This document shows, one piece after another, positions 29,748-38,296 of a stretch of 64,000 nucleotides of DNA (the first letter of the stretch is position 1; every line of letters starts with the position of its first letter). The notes below the pieces were generated by a model. That model saw nothing but the letters and a program-made list of their open reading frames with translations. It ran no database searches and was not told the DNA's origin. The position numbers were made by a program, and so were the translations under genes. This DNA comes from Serratia symbiotica (lineage in GTDB: Bacteria; Pseudomonadota; Gammaproteobacteria; Enterobacterales; Enterobacteriaceae): NCBI RefSeq assembly GCF_000821185.2, contig NZ_CP050855.1, positions 1 through 64,000 of the forward strand, given 5' to 3'.

Positions 29748-30568
29748 ATGGTAAATATCATAAACAAAAAATCTTTATTCATTCTATCAATGATGGCTTG
29801 CAGTACAAGTTATGCAGCTTCTTTTGATTGTAATAAAGCATCTTCAGATGTGGAAAAAATGATTTGCTCAGATCATAAGTTAAGTCGCTTGGATGATTAT
29901 CTATCCCAAAACTACAAAATAGCTATGGGTCCTGATATGCCTGAAGAATCAAAATCTAAGATTATAAAATCTCAAATAGATTGGATTAACAGGAGAAATG
30001 CTTGTACCGATATTCAATGTGTTGAAAAAATGTATTCTAAGCAGATGGATTACCTTTGGAACGAATGCTTTGATCATATTAGTGGTAAAATTGAATATAT
30101 TAAATTTTCCGAAGCAATAGACAAGATAAAAAGAGAGCTAGATTCTCAAGAATACAATAAAACTCATAAGAAGTTATCACAGAAATATCTAATAAGAACG
30201 CTGTTAAAGTTTATCAATTAGGGTTTAATAAAAGGCAATTGGAATCTACTTTATTTTTAGATGGGTTTGGAAGTTATTTTGAATACCATACATTAAGAGA
30301 GTGTCTGTCATTGATTTATGAACTTCCAGATTTAACATCATTAGAGATGATCAATTACAAAGGTTATGCTGGATTTAAAATAAAAACAACAGGGAGACCT
30401 TCTTCTGGCTTTATTTTTAGAGAAGAAAATGGTGAGATTTATTTAAATGGTCTCGTATCTGGCGATAAAGTTATTGAGGCTACTACCGAATATGACATGC
30501 GTGAGTTTGCTCGTATATTATTGAGCTATACAAACTATGTACTGGATAATAATAACGTTAGGGATTGA
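29748..30568 (+). pseudogene. LprI/DUF1311-family secreted protein, frameshifted
   Basis: Frame one (29748-30221) has a signal peptide (ending about residue 23, SYAAS) and a DUF1311/LprI domain: FDCNKASSDVEKMICSD with paired Cys, then WINRRNACTDIQCVEKMY. Frame two opens at 30170 (EVITEISNKNAVKVYQLGFN) and runs to 30568 as the missing C-terminal domain. A one-base indel between 30170 and 30218 would join them into about 270 residues. LprI-type proteins are often lysozyme inhibitors; the function of the C-terminal part is unknown. AT-rich, unlike neighbouring core genes. Confidence 0.6.
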
Positions 30569-30600
30569 TATAATATTTAATAAAAAAACATGGTTTTAGG

Positions 30601-31801
30601 TGTATTAGTCGCGACTTGATCTGACACATAACCTTGAAAGGTTGAGAGTTACCGGTTTTGATATGGGTGTCAAATCCTTATACAAAACACGAGGTAACTC
30701 TCATGCTTCAAACTACCAATCCCGTCATCAAACACAAAACAGGTTTGCTCAATCTGGCCGAAGAACTTAGCAACGTCTCTAAAGCCTGTAAAATCATGGG
30801 TGTCTCCCGTGATACGTTTTACCGCTATCGCGAACTGGCTGATGAAGGTGGAGTGGATTCGCTGATAAATCGTAGTCGTCGGACTCCTAATCTCAAGAAC
30901 CGCACAAACGATGCCACCGAGTGCGCTGTGGTTAATTATGCCGTTGATTTCCCGGCTCACGGTCAGCACCGGACCAGCAACGAGCTGCGTAAACAGGGTG
31001 TTTTTATCTCAGGAAGTGGCGTTCGTTCTGTCTGGCTGCGCCACAATCTTGAAAACTTCAAAAAGCGTCTGAAAGCACTGGAAGAGAAAGTGGCCCGTGA
31101 GGGTATCGAACTGACTGACAGCCAGATCGCAGCACTGGAACGTAAAGCCAGCGATGACGAGGTCTGTGGAGAAATTGAAACCGCTCATCCGGGTTATCTG
31201 GGCTCTCAGGACACGTTCTACGTGGGTAGTCTGAAAGGTGTCGGACGCATTTATCAGCAGACGTTCGTTGATACCTACTCAAAAGTCGCGCACTGCATGC
31301 TGTATGTCACCAAAACGCCGATTACAGCGGCAGAGCTGCTAAATGACCGTGTGCTGCCATTTTATGCATCTCAGGGCCTGCCAATGCTGAGAATACTGAC
31401 CGACAGAGGCACAGAGTACTGTGGCAAAGTGGAGCAGCATGATTATCAGCTTTATCTGGCGATAAATGACATCGACCACACGAAAACCAAAGCGAGGTCA
31501 CCACAGACGAACGGCATCTGCGAGCGGTTCCACAGGACGATATTGCAGGAATTTTATCAGGTGGCGTTCCGCAAAAAGCTGTATGGCGAACTCGACACAT
31601 TACAATCGGATCTTGATGAATGGCTGGCTCACTATAATAATGAGCGAACCCATCAGGGGAAAATGTGCTGTGGCCGGACGCCAATGGAAACGTTACTTGA
31701 TGGAGAACGCATCTGGGCTGAGAAAAATTTAAACCAGATGTAATCTGACAGACACCTGTATAAATAACCGGTAACTGTCAGATCAGGTCTGAGCTAATAC
31801 A
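30601..31801 (+). mobile_element. IS481-family insertion sequence, intact
   Basis: 1.2 kb bounded by TGTATTAGTCGCGACTTGAT at 30601 and the reverse complement TGTATTAGCTCAGACCTGAT ending at 31801; the TGT...ACA ends are typical of IS481. The outer AGG/CCT also pair. It carries one full transposase gene and cut an integrase gene on its right side. Confidence 0.85.
30703..31743 (+). CDS. IS481-family transposase
   Basis: 346 residues from the ATG at 30703 (GAGGTAA upstream): HTH region KACKIMGVSRDTFYRYRELA and DDE core with VDTYSKVAHCMLY, LTDRGTEYCGKVEQHDYQLY, ICERFHRTILQEFYQ and the C-terminal YNNERTHQGK motif. All catalytic residues are present, so this copy may be active. Confidence 0.9.
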   Translation: MLQTTNPVIKHKTGLLNLAEELSNVSKACKIMGVSRDTFYRYRELADEGGVDSLINRSRRTPNLKNRTNDATECAVVNYAVDFPAHGQHRTSNELRKQGVFISGSGVRSVWLRHNLENFKKRLKALEEKVAREGIELTDSQIAALERKASDDEVCGEIETAHPGYLGSQDTFYVGSLKGVGRIYQQTFVDTYSKVAHCMLYVTKTPITAAELLNDRVLPFYASQGLPMLRILTDRGTEYCGKVEQHDYQLYLAINDIDHTKTKARSPQTNGICERFHRTILQEFYQVAFRKKLYGELDTLQSDLDEWLAHYNNERTHQGKMCCGRTPMETLLDGERIWAEKNLNQM

Positions 31802-31970
31802 CCTTACCTAAGGTGATTTCTCGTCTCTTAGAGCCGATTGTGTATCGAAGCATCCAATACGGCTCACCTTTAGGTGGGACTTTCAGATACAAACCACGCC
31901 CATCTCCATACTTCCCCGGTTCTCTTGCTTTGATGAGAGCCTGAACCGTCCTGACAGTGAGTGAGGCCAT
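31802..31970 (-). pseudogene. Truncated tyrosine-recombinase integrase N-terminus
   Basis: The minus strand from 31970 encodes about 56 residues of a P4-type integrase N-terminal domain: ASLTVRTVQALIKAREPGKY, DGRGLYLKVPPKGEPYWML, RYTIGSKRREITLG, then the frame enters the IS481 end. The catalytic domain is gone. It marks the border of a former integrative element; with the att site expected close upstream, the element probably occupied the DNA to the left of yicC. Confidence 0.85.
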
Positions 31971-32121
31971 ATACCTATCCTGATGAAAAATCGTTGTGGG
32001 GGGTATATGGTTATAAACTGCCAGATGAGACTAGTAAAGCAAAAGCGCTCCCCGTTCTACTCCCCACTTATTGGTGGTTTTTAATGTATCTAAGTGGTCT
32101 TTAATAGACTACGGTTTGCAT

Positions 32122-32146
32122 AAAAAAGCCCATTTAACATGGGCTT
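32122..32146 (-). terminator. Intrinsic terminator downstream of yicC
   Basis: On the minus strand AAGCCCAT pairs with ATGGGCTT around five bases and is followed by six T (AAAAAA at 32122-32127 on the plus strand). It lies 28 bases after the yicC stop. Confidence 0.8.
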
Positions 32147-32173
32147 ATGGATTTTGGTGGACTTTGAAAGAAT

Positions 32174-33037
32174 TTACTCGATATTCTGAATCTGTTCGCG
32201 CATTTGCTCGATTAGCACCTTCAGCTCAATGGCGGAGGTGGTGACATCAGCATTGATCGATTTGGAAGCCAGCGTGTTCGATTCACGGTTGAACTCCTGC
32301 ATCATAAAGTCGAGGCGACGACCCACGGCTTCTTTTTTCTTCAGGATGTTGTGTGTTTCCTTCACGTGCGCTTCCAGGCGGTCCAGCTCTTCGGCAACAT
32401 CGATGCGCTGTGCCATCAGCACCAGTTCTTGCTCCAAGCGGGTGTTTTCCAACTGCACTTGGGCTTCTTCCAGTTTGCTGACCAACCGCTCACGTTGCCA
32501 CTGTAAAATGTTTGGCATCTGGGTGCGCACTTTGACCACTTCGGCACTGACACCATTGAGGCGTTGCTCGATTAGGGCTTTTAGCTCGGTGCCTTCTCTC
32601 TCGCGCGCAGCGATGAAGTCATCCAGTGCGCCGTCCAACGCCTGCATCAACTCGCCGCTGATGGCGTCCAGATCTTGCTCCGCAGCGGACATCACGCCTG
32701 GCCAGCGCAGCACGTCGATCGGGTCGATTTCCCCTTCGTCGCTCTGCATTTTCACCCAATTGGCGGCTTCGACCAGTTGCTTAGCCAGTTTTTCGTTCAA
32801 GATCATCAAGCTTTGTGCGCTCGGATCCAGCTCGAAGCGCAGATTGCACTCGACTTTGCCACGGGTCAAACGGCCACGGATACGTTCCCGGATCACCGGC
32901 TCTAGGCTGCGGAATTGTTCCGGCAGGCGGATATAGGTTTCTAAGTAGCGCTGGTTCACGGAACGCAGTTCCCATGCTGCGCTGCCCCATGCGCCCTTGA
33001 TTTCACGCCTGGCATAGGCAGTCATACTACGGATCAT
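32174..33037 (-). CDS. yicC: YicC endoribonuclease
   Basis: 287 residues, the same as E. coli YicC, starting IRSMTAYARREIKG and ending with the conserved C-terminal region GRRLDFMMQEFNRESNTLAS. Recent work shows YicC-type proteins are endoribonucleases that affect small RNAs. Start at 33037; an upstream in-frame ATG at 33049 is less likely. It is divergent from rph, the normal arrangement in enterobacteria. Confidence 0.93.
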   Translation of the reverse strand: MIRSMTAYARREIKGAWGSAAWELRSVNQRYLETYIRLPEQFRSLEPVIRERIRGRLTRGKVECNLRFELDPSAQSLMILNEKLAKQLVEAANWVKMQSDEGEIDPIDVLRWPGVMSAAEQDLDAISGELMQALDGALDDFIAAREREGTELKALIEQRLNGVSAEVVKVRTQMPNILQWQRERLVSKLEEAQVQLENTRLEQELVLMAQRIDVAEELDRLEAHVKETHNILKKKEAVGRRLDFMMQEFNRESNTLASKSINADVTTSAIELKVLIEQMREQIQNIE

Positions 33038-33158
33038 TGTCGTACCCAATAAAAAAGATGAGGCGATTATAGCGTTGCCGCTGCGGGTAGGATAGGCATT
33101 ACGTCATCAAGCCCGTATAATATGCAGCCAACAGTTGATTTGAAGCCGGAGAAAGCCC

Positions 33159-33875
33159 ATGCGCCCTGTAGGCAGAGCACCACAACACGTTCGCCCACTG
33201 ACATTGACCCGTCACTATACCAAACATGCTGAAGGCTCCGTGCTAGTTGAGTTTGGCGATACCAAAGTTTTGTGCACCGCCACGGTGGAGGAGGGTGTGC
33301 CACGCTTCCTGAAAGGCCAGGGCCAGGGGTGGATCACCGCTGAATACAGCATGCTGCCGCGCTCCACTCACAGCCGTAATGTGCGCGAAGCTGCCAAAGG
33401 CAAACAGGGTGGTCGTACACTAGAAATTCAACGCCTGATCGCCCGTTCGTTACGCGCCGCAGTGGATCTGAAAAAGCTGGGTGAGTTTACCATCATCCTC
33501 GACTGTGATGTATTACAGGCTGATGGTGGCACTCGCACCGCTTCCATTACTGGGGCCTGCGTGGCGCTGATTGATGCGCTGAATGCACTGGTCGCTAACG
33601 GCAAACTGAAAGCTAACCCGATGAAGGGTTTGGTGGCGGCGGTTTCCGTCGGCATCCTCAACGGTGAAGCGCTGTGCGATTTGGAGTACGTTGAAGACTC
33701 CGCCGCCGAGACCGACATGAACGTGGTGATGATGGAAGATGGCCGCATGATCGAGGTGCAAGGCACCGCCGAAGGTGAGCCGTTTAGCCACGATGAACTA
33801 ATGGCATTATTGACGCTGGCTCGGGGGGGCATCGAGACCATCTTCCAGGCGCAGAAAGCGGCGCTGGCGGGCTGA
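33159..33875 (+). CDS. rph: Ribonuclease PH
   Basis: 238 residues: [19 protein letters not shown] at the start, the phosphate-binding and RNA-binding features [20 protein letters not shown], and [19 protein letters not shown]. Removes 3' nucleotides from tRNA precursors using phosphate. Complete, unlike the frameshifted allele of E. coli K-12. In relatives, rph precedes pyrE in one operon, with attenuation in between; here pyrE does not follow. Confidence 0.96.
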   Translation: MRPVGRAPQHVRPLTLTRHYTKHAEGSVLVEFGDTKVLCTATVEEGVPRFLKGQGQGWITAEYSMLPRSTHSRNVREAAKGKQGGRTLEIQRLIARSLRAAVDLKKLGEFTIILDCDVLQADGGTRTASITGACVALIDALNALVANGKLKANPMKGLVAAVSVGILNGEALCDLEYVEDSAAETDMNVVMMEDGRMIEVQGTAEGEPFSHDELMALLTLARGGIETIFQAQKAALAG

Positions 33876-33975
33876 TTGTTTCAGGCGACTGAGAAGTAAC
33901 TTATTTAATGATTTAATGTGCTGAAAAAAAAGGAATTATTTTAATCAGTGTCCACTGATTGACCACATCGACATG

Positions 33976-33999
33976 AAGCCCCGCATTGCGGGGCTTTTC
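33976..33999 (+). terminator. Hairpin after rph, equivalent to the pyrE attenuator
   Basis: AAGCCCCGC pairs perfectly with GCGGGGCTT around ATT, then TT. In E. coli a terminator in this place controls pyrE according to UTP level. A second dyad, AATCAGTG-TC-CACTGATT, is at 33943-33960 and could be the pause hairpin. Since pyrE is absent, it now acts simply as the rph terminator. Confidence 0.75.
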
Positions 34000-34495
34000 A
34001 CTTAGTTACTCTTCTGAGCCGCATATTTCTCTATAGGATGCCAAGTTAAATTGTCCAAAATATGTAGAATTTTCATTATAATTTAATAGGTTACCTCTTT
34101 AGAGAAAAACCTTTTGATTTCATGTTTATTCCCGGCATAAACGCCGAGTAACCTGCATATCGAAACCATTTTTGCATTAATCTGACCGCAAACTTAGCCA
34201 TTGACTGTGCCTTCAGGCTAATCTTAGTTTGGCACAAAACGAATGCACCTAGATTTTGAACTGTCAGTGTCTTTAGTATCAGCAGCTAATACTTCTTGCG
34301 CCAGCCCTAATGCTTTCTCCGCACCCAGCTTACACCTAACGAGAGAGACCAAGGCTATTAATAACATCACTTTTTCATATCCTATCATCGCTATTATTGT
34401 GCGAACTGATGCTATTAAAGATATTTTTTCTAGAAAAGCGTTTTACCTGAATGTGCCCCCGTACTTACTGGATATTGGGGGCATTTTAGTAGTGG
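34000..34495. other. Prophage left edge, no convincing gene
   Basis: About 500 AT-rich bases between the rph terminator and ogr. A dyad TGCCCCC/GGGGGCA (34454-34483) lies just after the ogr stop and may be its terminator. In P2 the att site follows ogr, so the chromosome-phage junction should lie in this stretch, but without the other end of the prophage the core cannot be defined. Confidence 0.5.
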
Positions 34496-34744
34496 TCAGA
34501 GAGCTAAATTAAGCTGGTCTCTGCCATAGTGGGACGCTGGGAAGGCATCGCGAGGAATGAAATCGGGCGGTAACGGGGCTGTGCCTGCACGCTTTGTTAC
34601 TTCCCTTTCCACGCTATTTAGCGTGGTGAATGACCGGCTACACTCCAGATTCTGGCACTGGTGATATTGCCGGATTGTCATATCGGTAATTTTACGGCTG
34701 GTACGGGTGCGGGCCATTGCACCGCAAAAAGGACATCTGAACAT
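34496..34744 (-). CDS. ogr: Ogr/Delta late-gene transcriptional activator
   Basis: 82 residues with the zinc ligands CPFCG near the start and CQNLEC later, the pattern of P2 Ogr and P4 Delta. It binds late promoters about 55 bases upstream and contacts the RNA polymerase alpha subunit to switch on the morphogenesis operons. Start at 34744 with GGGGAG upstream. Located next to D at the end of the late genes, as in P2. Confidence 0.9.
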   Translation of the reverse strand: MFRCPFCGAMARTRTSRKITDMTIRQYHQCQNLECSRSFTTLNSVEREVTKRAGTAPLPPDFIPRDAFPASHYGRDQLNLAL

Positions 34745-34783
34745 AATGATGGCTCCCCTGTGGGAGTTGAACTCCATTTCATT

Positions 34784-35920
34784 TTATTCAGTTTCCGCTA
34801 TCCAGTCAGGTATTTTTGCTTCCAGCTCCAGCCGGGTGGTAAAACCGCTGTCGTCTATGACGTGTTCAGCACGCGCAATGATCCAGTCCTGATTATCTAT
34901 TTCATCCTTAAAACCGCTAACCGTGACGTGCATTTCTGGATAAAGCTCAGCGCGGCCACGCGCCAAGGTGATCGAAAACTCTGCTGCGCCACGCTGAAGC
35001 TGTTGCCACTTTGCCGCTGCCGCACGTTTCGCCGCCTCTTCATTCTGGTAAGTTTTGCGCAGCACATAGACGTTACCGTCTGCGCCCTCCATGTAATCGC
35101 CCTCACGGCTGCTGCTCTTCTCTTTTTTGGGCTTTGCAGGCTTGCGGCGCTTAACGCTGACCTTTTTCTTTTTGCCAAAATTCAGATCTAGCCAGTAAGC
35201 CCGAACGCCGGTATACGCATCCCGATCGGCGATACGGAAGCGGTGCCGGTCGCCACTTGTGCGGTCAATACTGGCAGAGGGGAGCGCCCTACCGTCAGCG
35301 GTCACACCGCCACCCGGCAGGATAAACAGCAGACTACCGTTCTTGACGGTGGCAATTGCACCCAGCATGTCCGCCATGCGGGTCAGGAAAGACATATCGC
35401 TTTCCTGCGTCTGGTCGGCGTGGTCAATCTCAATATCCATGAGCATTTCACTGATCTGCGTTTTCAGTCCGTAGCGATGTGCAATGGCCGACACGACGCG
35501 CTCAACGGTCACGTCATGCCATGAGACTTCGCGCTTTACGTTGAACTCTTCACGAAAATCAGCACTGCGGGCAGTAATGCCAATGGTATCTGCCGGGCCT
35601 TCGTGGGATACCTCATCAACCGTATACAACCCCTTATAAATCAGCGGTTCACCCAGCCAGCCAAATGATACGGCAAGCTCAGCGCCGCGCGGCGGCAGTG
35701 CAACCCTGCCATCAGTATCATCAATGGATATTGACAACTGATCAGCATCAAAGCCCCTGTTGTCCGTCAGTGACAACGACATGATCCGATCATCAAGCTG
35801 CGTCAGTACCTTGCCGCCCATCGTAATGCTGAATCCCGGACTTTTCACCGCCTCGGTAAGTGAATCGTTATAACTGCTTACGGCGTCGTTAAGTGGTTTG
35901 GTAAGGTCTGTAAGTGCCAT
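34784..35920 (-). CDS. D: Tail protein D (late control D, baseplate hub)
   Basis: 378 residues of the gpD family, the hub that links the tube to the spike (T4 gp27-like). Visible: FDADQLSISIDDTDGRVALP and ADFREEFNVKREVSWHDVTV, with a Lys-rich insert around residue 285. Start at 35920, where AAGGGGG is just upstream; the open frame runs 35 codons further but lacks a signal. The gene keeps its place beside ogr, but the FI-U block that normally precedes it is now divergent. Confidence 0.9.
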   Translation of the reverse strand: MALTDLTKPLNDAVSSYNDSLTEAVKSPGFSITMGGKVLTQLDDRIMSLSLTDNRGFDADQLSISIDDTDGRVALPPRGAELAVSFGWLGEPLIYKGLYTVDEVSHEGPADTIGITARSADFREEFNVKREVSWHDVTVERVVSAIAHRYGLKTQISEMLMDIEIDHADQTQESDMSFLTRMADMLGAIATVKNGSLLFILPGGGVTADGRALPSASIDRTSGDRHRFRIADRDAYTGVRAYWLDLNFGKKKKVSVKRRKPAKPKKEKSSSREGDYMEGADGNVYVLRKTYQNEEAAKRAAAAKWQQLQRGAAEFSITLARGRAELYPEMHVTVSGFKDEIDNQDWIIARAEHVIDDSGFTTRLELEAKIPDWIAETE

Positions 35921-35980
35921 GTTTCCCCCTTCTTCCGGCGAAGGATCCCACGCGCGCGGTAGAGACCAAACCGGTTTTAG

Positions 35981-36002
35981 TTGTCGCTGTCCGGCCAGAC
36001 CC
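35981..36002. promoter_or_regulatory. Candidate Ogr-type dyad in the D-FI divergent region
   Basis: TTGTC-N12-GACCC, with the inner segment sharing GGCCAGAC with the better dyad at 52226-52247. P2 late promoters have a hyphenated dyad (TGT...ACA) near -55. This site could serve either direction, but the match is imperfect and spacing differs from the published consensus. Confidence 0.3.
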
Positions 36003-36072
36003 GCAATAGCGTGAGTGGTGGTCAAACATGGGGGATTATCACTGCGAACTCAATAACGTAATGGTGGAAACT

Positions 36073-37254
36073 ATGGCGGGATCTCGCTTTCATGGTGCCC
36101 GCATCCGGGAGAATACCGACCTTGTGGTGGCTATCAATGACATTGAATCCAGTGTCATTGGGATTGTCGCCGTGGCGGATGATGCCGATGCGGAAGCCTT
36201 TCCCCTGAATACCCCCGTGTTAGTGACACGGGTTAACAACATGCTGGGTAAGGCGGGTAAAACCGGCTCCCTGTACAAAACGCTTAAAGCCATCGCTGAC
36301 CAGACCAGCCCGAAAGTGATCGTTGTGCGCGTGGCAGCGGCTACGGAAGAGGAAGGCGGTAAAACGCAATCTCAGCTCATCATGGGTGGCACGGCAGAAG
36401 ACGGCAGCTATACCGGCATGTACGCTTTCCTGACGGCTGAACAGAAGGTTGGCTATCGCCCGCGCATTCTGGCCGTGCCGCACTACGATACGGAAGAAGT
36501 GACATCCGCTCTGTGTGGCATTGCGCAGAACCTGCGGGCGTTCGTTTATGCCGGGTGCCATGAGTGCAAAACGATGGCTGAAGCTATTGCCTATCGTGCG
36601 AACTTCGCCTATCGCGAACTTATGCTTATCTGGCCTGACTTTATCGCTTACAACCCGGTGTCCGGGAAAAATGAAGCGTTCCCGGCCCCGGCTTATGCGT
36701 GCGGCTTGCGCTCGCTGATTGACAACAATCAGGGCTGGCATAAGTCACTTTCAAACGTGGCAGTTAATAACGTGCTGGGGATTTCGCGTGATGTTTTCTG
36801 GTCACTTCAGGCCGAAGACAGCGACGCCAACGAACTGAACAACAAGGAGGTCACAACGCTTATTAAGCGTAATGGCTTCCGGTTCTGGGGCAACCGTACC
36901 ACGGACACTAAAGACTATATCTTTGAAGTGTTCACCCGTACCGCGCAGATTCTGGCTGACAGTATTGCAGAAGCGCAATTCGAAGCTGTTGATGCACCGC
37001 TGACCCCGACCAACGCCAAAGACATTGTGAGTGGTATCAACGGCAAGCTCAGCTCGCTTGTCACGCAGGGGCGGCTAATTGGTGGTGAAAGCTGGTTCGA
37101 TATCATCGACAACCCGACAACCGGCCTTCGTCAGGGCCAGGTGCGCATTCGCTACAAATACACGTCGATCCCGCCGATGGAAGATCTGACGATGTACCAG
37201 ACCTTCACTGATGAATACTTTGAACCTGCGTTCTCTTCGCTGGGAGGTGCATAA
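36073..37254 (+). CDS. FI: Tail sheath protein FI
   Basis: 393 residues from the ATG at 36073 (396 in P2), with the conserved start FHGARIRENTDL, then DDADAEAFPLNTPVLVT, and the C-terminal tail-terminator region FRFWGNRTTDT. The upstream ATG at 36028 would add 15 residues not shared with the family. Forms the contractile sheath. First gene of the FI-FII-E-T-U block, which is on the plus strand while all late genes around it are on the minus strand. Confidence 0.93.
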   Translation: MAGSRFHGARIRENTDLVVAINDIESSVIGIVAVADDADAEAFPLNTPVLVTRVNNMLGKAGKTGSLYKTLKAIADQTSPKVIVVRVAAATEEEGGKTQSQLIMGGTAEDGSYTGMYAFLTAEQKVGYRPRILAVPHYDTEEVTSALCGIAQNLRAFVYAGCHECKTMAEAIAYRANFAYRELMLIWPDFIAYNPVSGKNEAFPAPAYACGLRSLIDNNQGWHKSLSNVAVNNVLGISRDVFWSLQAEDSDANELNNKEVTTLIKRNGFRFWGNRTTDTKDYIFEVFTRTAQILADSIAEAQFEAVDAPLTPTNAKDIVSGINGKLSSLVTQGRLIGGESWFDIIDNPTTGLRQGQVRIRYKYTSIPPMEDLTMYQTFTDEYFEPAFSSLGGA

Positions 37255-37770
37255 ATGGCTGTCCCTCATAAACTGCGCCTGTTCACCTGCTTTGTGAACG
37301 GCAGCAACTGCATTGGCAAAGTCTCTTCCGTGACGCTGCCAAAGCTGACGCGCAAGACGGAAGACTTTCAGGGCGGCGGGATGATTGGCTCCGCTGCGGT
37401 AGATCTCGGTCTGGACAGTGGCGCACTGGATACCACGATGGTGGTTGGCGGGTTGGTTCAATCGCTTCTGCTGAACTACTGCGGCGATATCGACGAGACC
37501 CGCTTCCGCTTCGCCGGTGAGTATTACACCGATGGCGAAAGCCTGCTGGTTGAGGTCGAGCTGCGCGGCCGCATCACCGAAATGGACGGCGGCGAAAGCA
37601 AGCAGGGAGAAGACACCTCCGTCAGCTACACGATGAAGAACACCTATTACAAGCTCACCATCGATGACAAGCCGTTGTTTGAGTTTGATCTGCTGAACTT
37701 CATCTACAAGAAAGACGGCAAAAATATCTACCCTGACCGCATCACGTCTGCGCTGGGAATGGGTAACTGA
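37255..37770 (+). CDS. FII: Major tail tube protein FII
   Basis: 171 residues, the P2 size, with KLRLFTCFVNGSNCIGKVSS at the N-terminus and FDLLNFIYKKDGKNI near the end. Polymerises into the inner tube. Starts immediately after the FI stop. Confidence 0.93.
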   Translation: MAVPHKLRLFTCFVNGSNCIGKVSSVTLPKLTRKTEDFQGGGMIGSAAVDLGLDSGALDTTMVVGGLVQSLLLNYCGDIDETRFRFAGEYYTDGESLLVEVELRGRITEMDGGESKQGEDTSVSYTMKNTYYKLTIDDKPLFEFDLLNFIYKKDGKNIYPDRITSALGMGN

Positions 37771-37817
37771 TTAACCTGATAGTGGCGGCACACCCGTGCC
37801 GCCCGGAGCATTCAACA

Positions 37818-38135
37818 ATGAGCAAAAAAAATGATAACGCCATTACGCTGGCAAAACCCGTTGTTCGCGGCGATGAGAAAATTACTCAGGTAACGATCAC
37901 GGATGAGATCAAACAGGCTGGCTCACTGCGTGGGCTGAAGCTGGTCAACGTGATGAATATGGATGTGGATTCGGTGGCGGTACTGCTGACCCGCGTCACG
38001 TCACCACGCCTCAAGCAGACCGAAATCAACGAAATGGATACCCGCGATTTTGTCAGCCTGTCTGAAGCGCTTGTCCCTTTTTTGACGCCTGCGGGGTCTG
38101 GAGCGTCGAACGAGGCGGAGACGGAGAATCAGTAA
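37818..38135 (+). CDS. E: Tail assembly chaperone E
   Basis: 105 residues (91 in P2) of the gpE tail-assembly family, with KLVNVMNMDVDSVAVLLTRV in the core. Start at 37818; the upstream extension to 37782 lacks a signal. It ends in a T6G slippery site region, shared with E' by frameshifting, and prevents early assembly of the tape measure. Confidence 0.88.
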   Translation: MSKKNDNAITLAKPVVRGDEKITQVTITDEIKQAGSLRGLKLVNVMNMDVDSVAVLLTRVTSPRLKQTEINEMDTRDFVSLSEALVPFLTPAGSGASNEAETENQ

Positions 38136-38296
38136 CACTCCTGCGGTTTGACCTGATCGACGATCTGGTTGCAGATATCGCCGTTGTTTTTAACTGGCCG
38201 CCCTCTGAAGTCTTCACGATGGAGCTGGGCGAAGTCATAGCCTGGCGTGAGCGGGCGGCTGTCCGAAGTGGAGCCAGTGACAGTGAAAAGCCTTAA
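37818..38296 (+). CDS. E': Tail assembly chaperone E+E' by -1 frameshift
   Basis: At 38078-38084 the zero-frame heptamer T TTT TTG is a perfect slippery site. Slipping -1 fuses the first 89 residues of E to about 70 more (TLLRFDLIDDLVADIAVVFN, then WPPSEVFTMELGEVIAWRER), ending at 38296 and overlapping the start of T. This is the same strategy as in P2 and lambda G/GT. The total of about 159 residues compares with 142 in P2. Confidence 0.88.

Noticed and set aside
32229..32936. 235-residue plus-strand frame opposite yicC
   Set aside because: Antisense shadow of yicC, with Ser/Arg-rich composition typical of such frames.
34243..34512. 89-residue plus-strand frame at the prophage edge
   Set aside because: No ribosome binding site and no family resemblance; it ends across the ogr stop. 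Possibly relict DNA.
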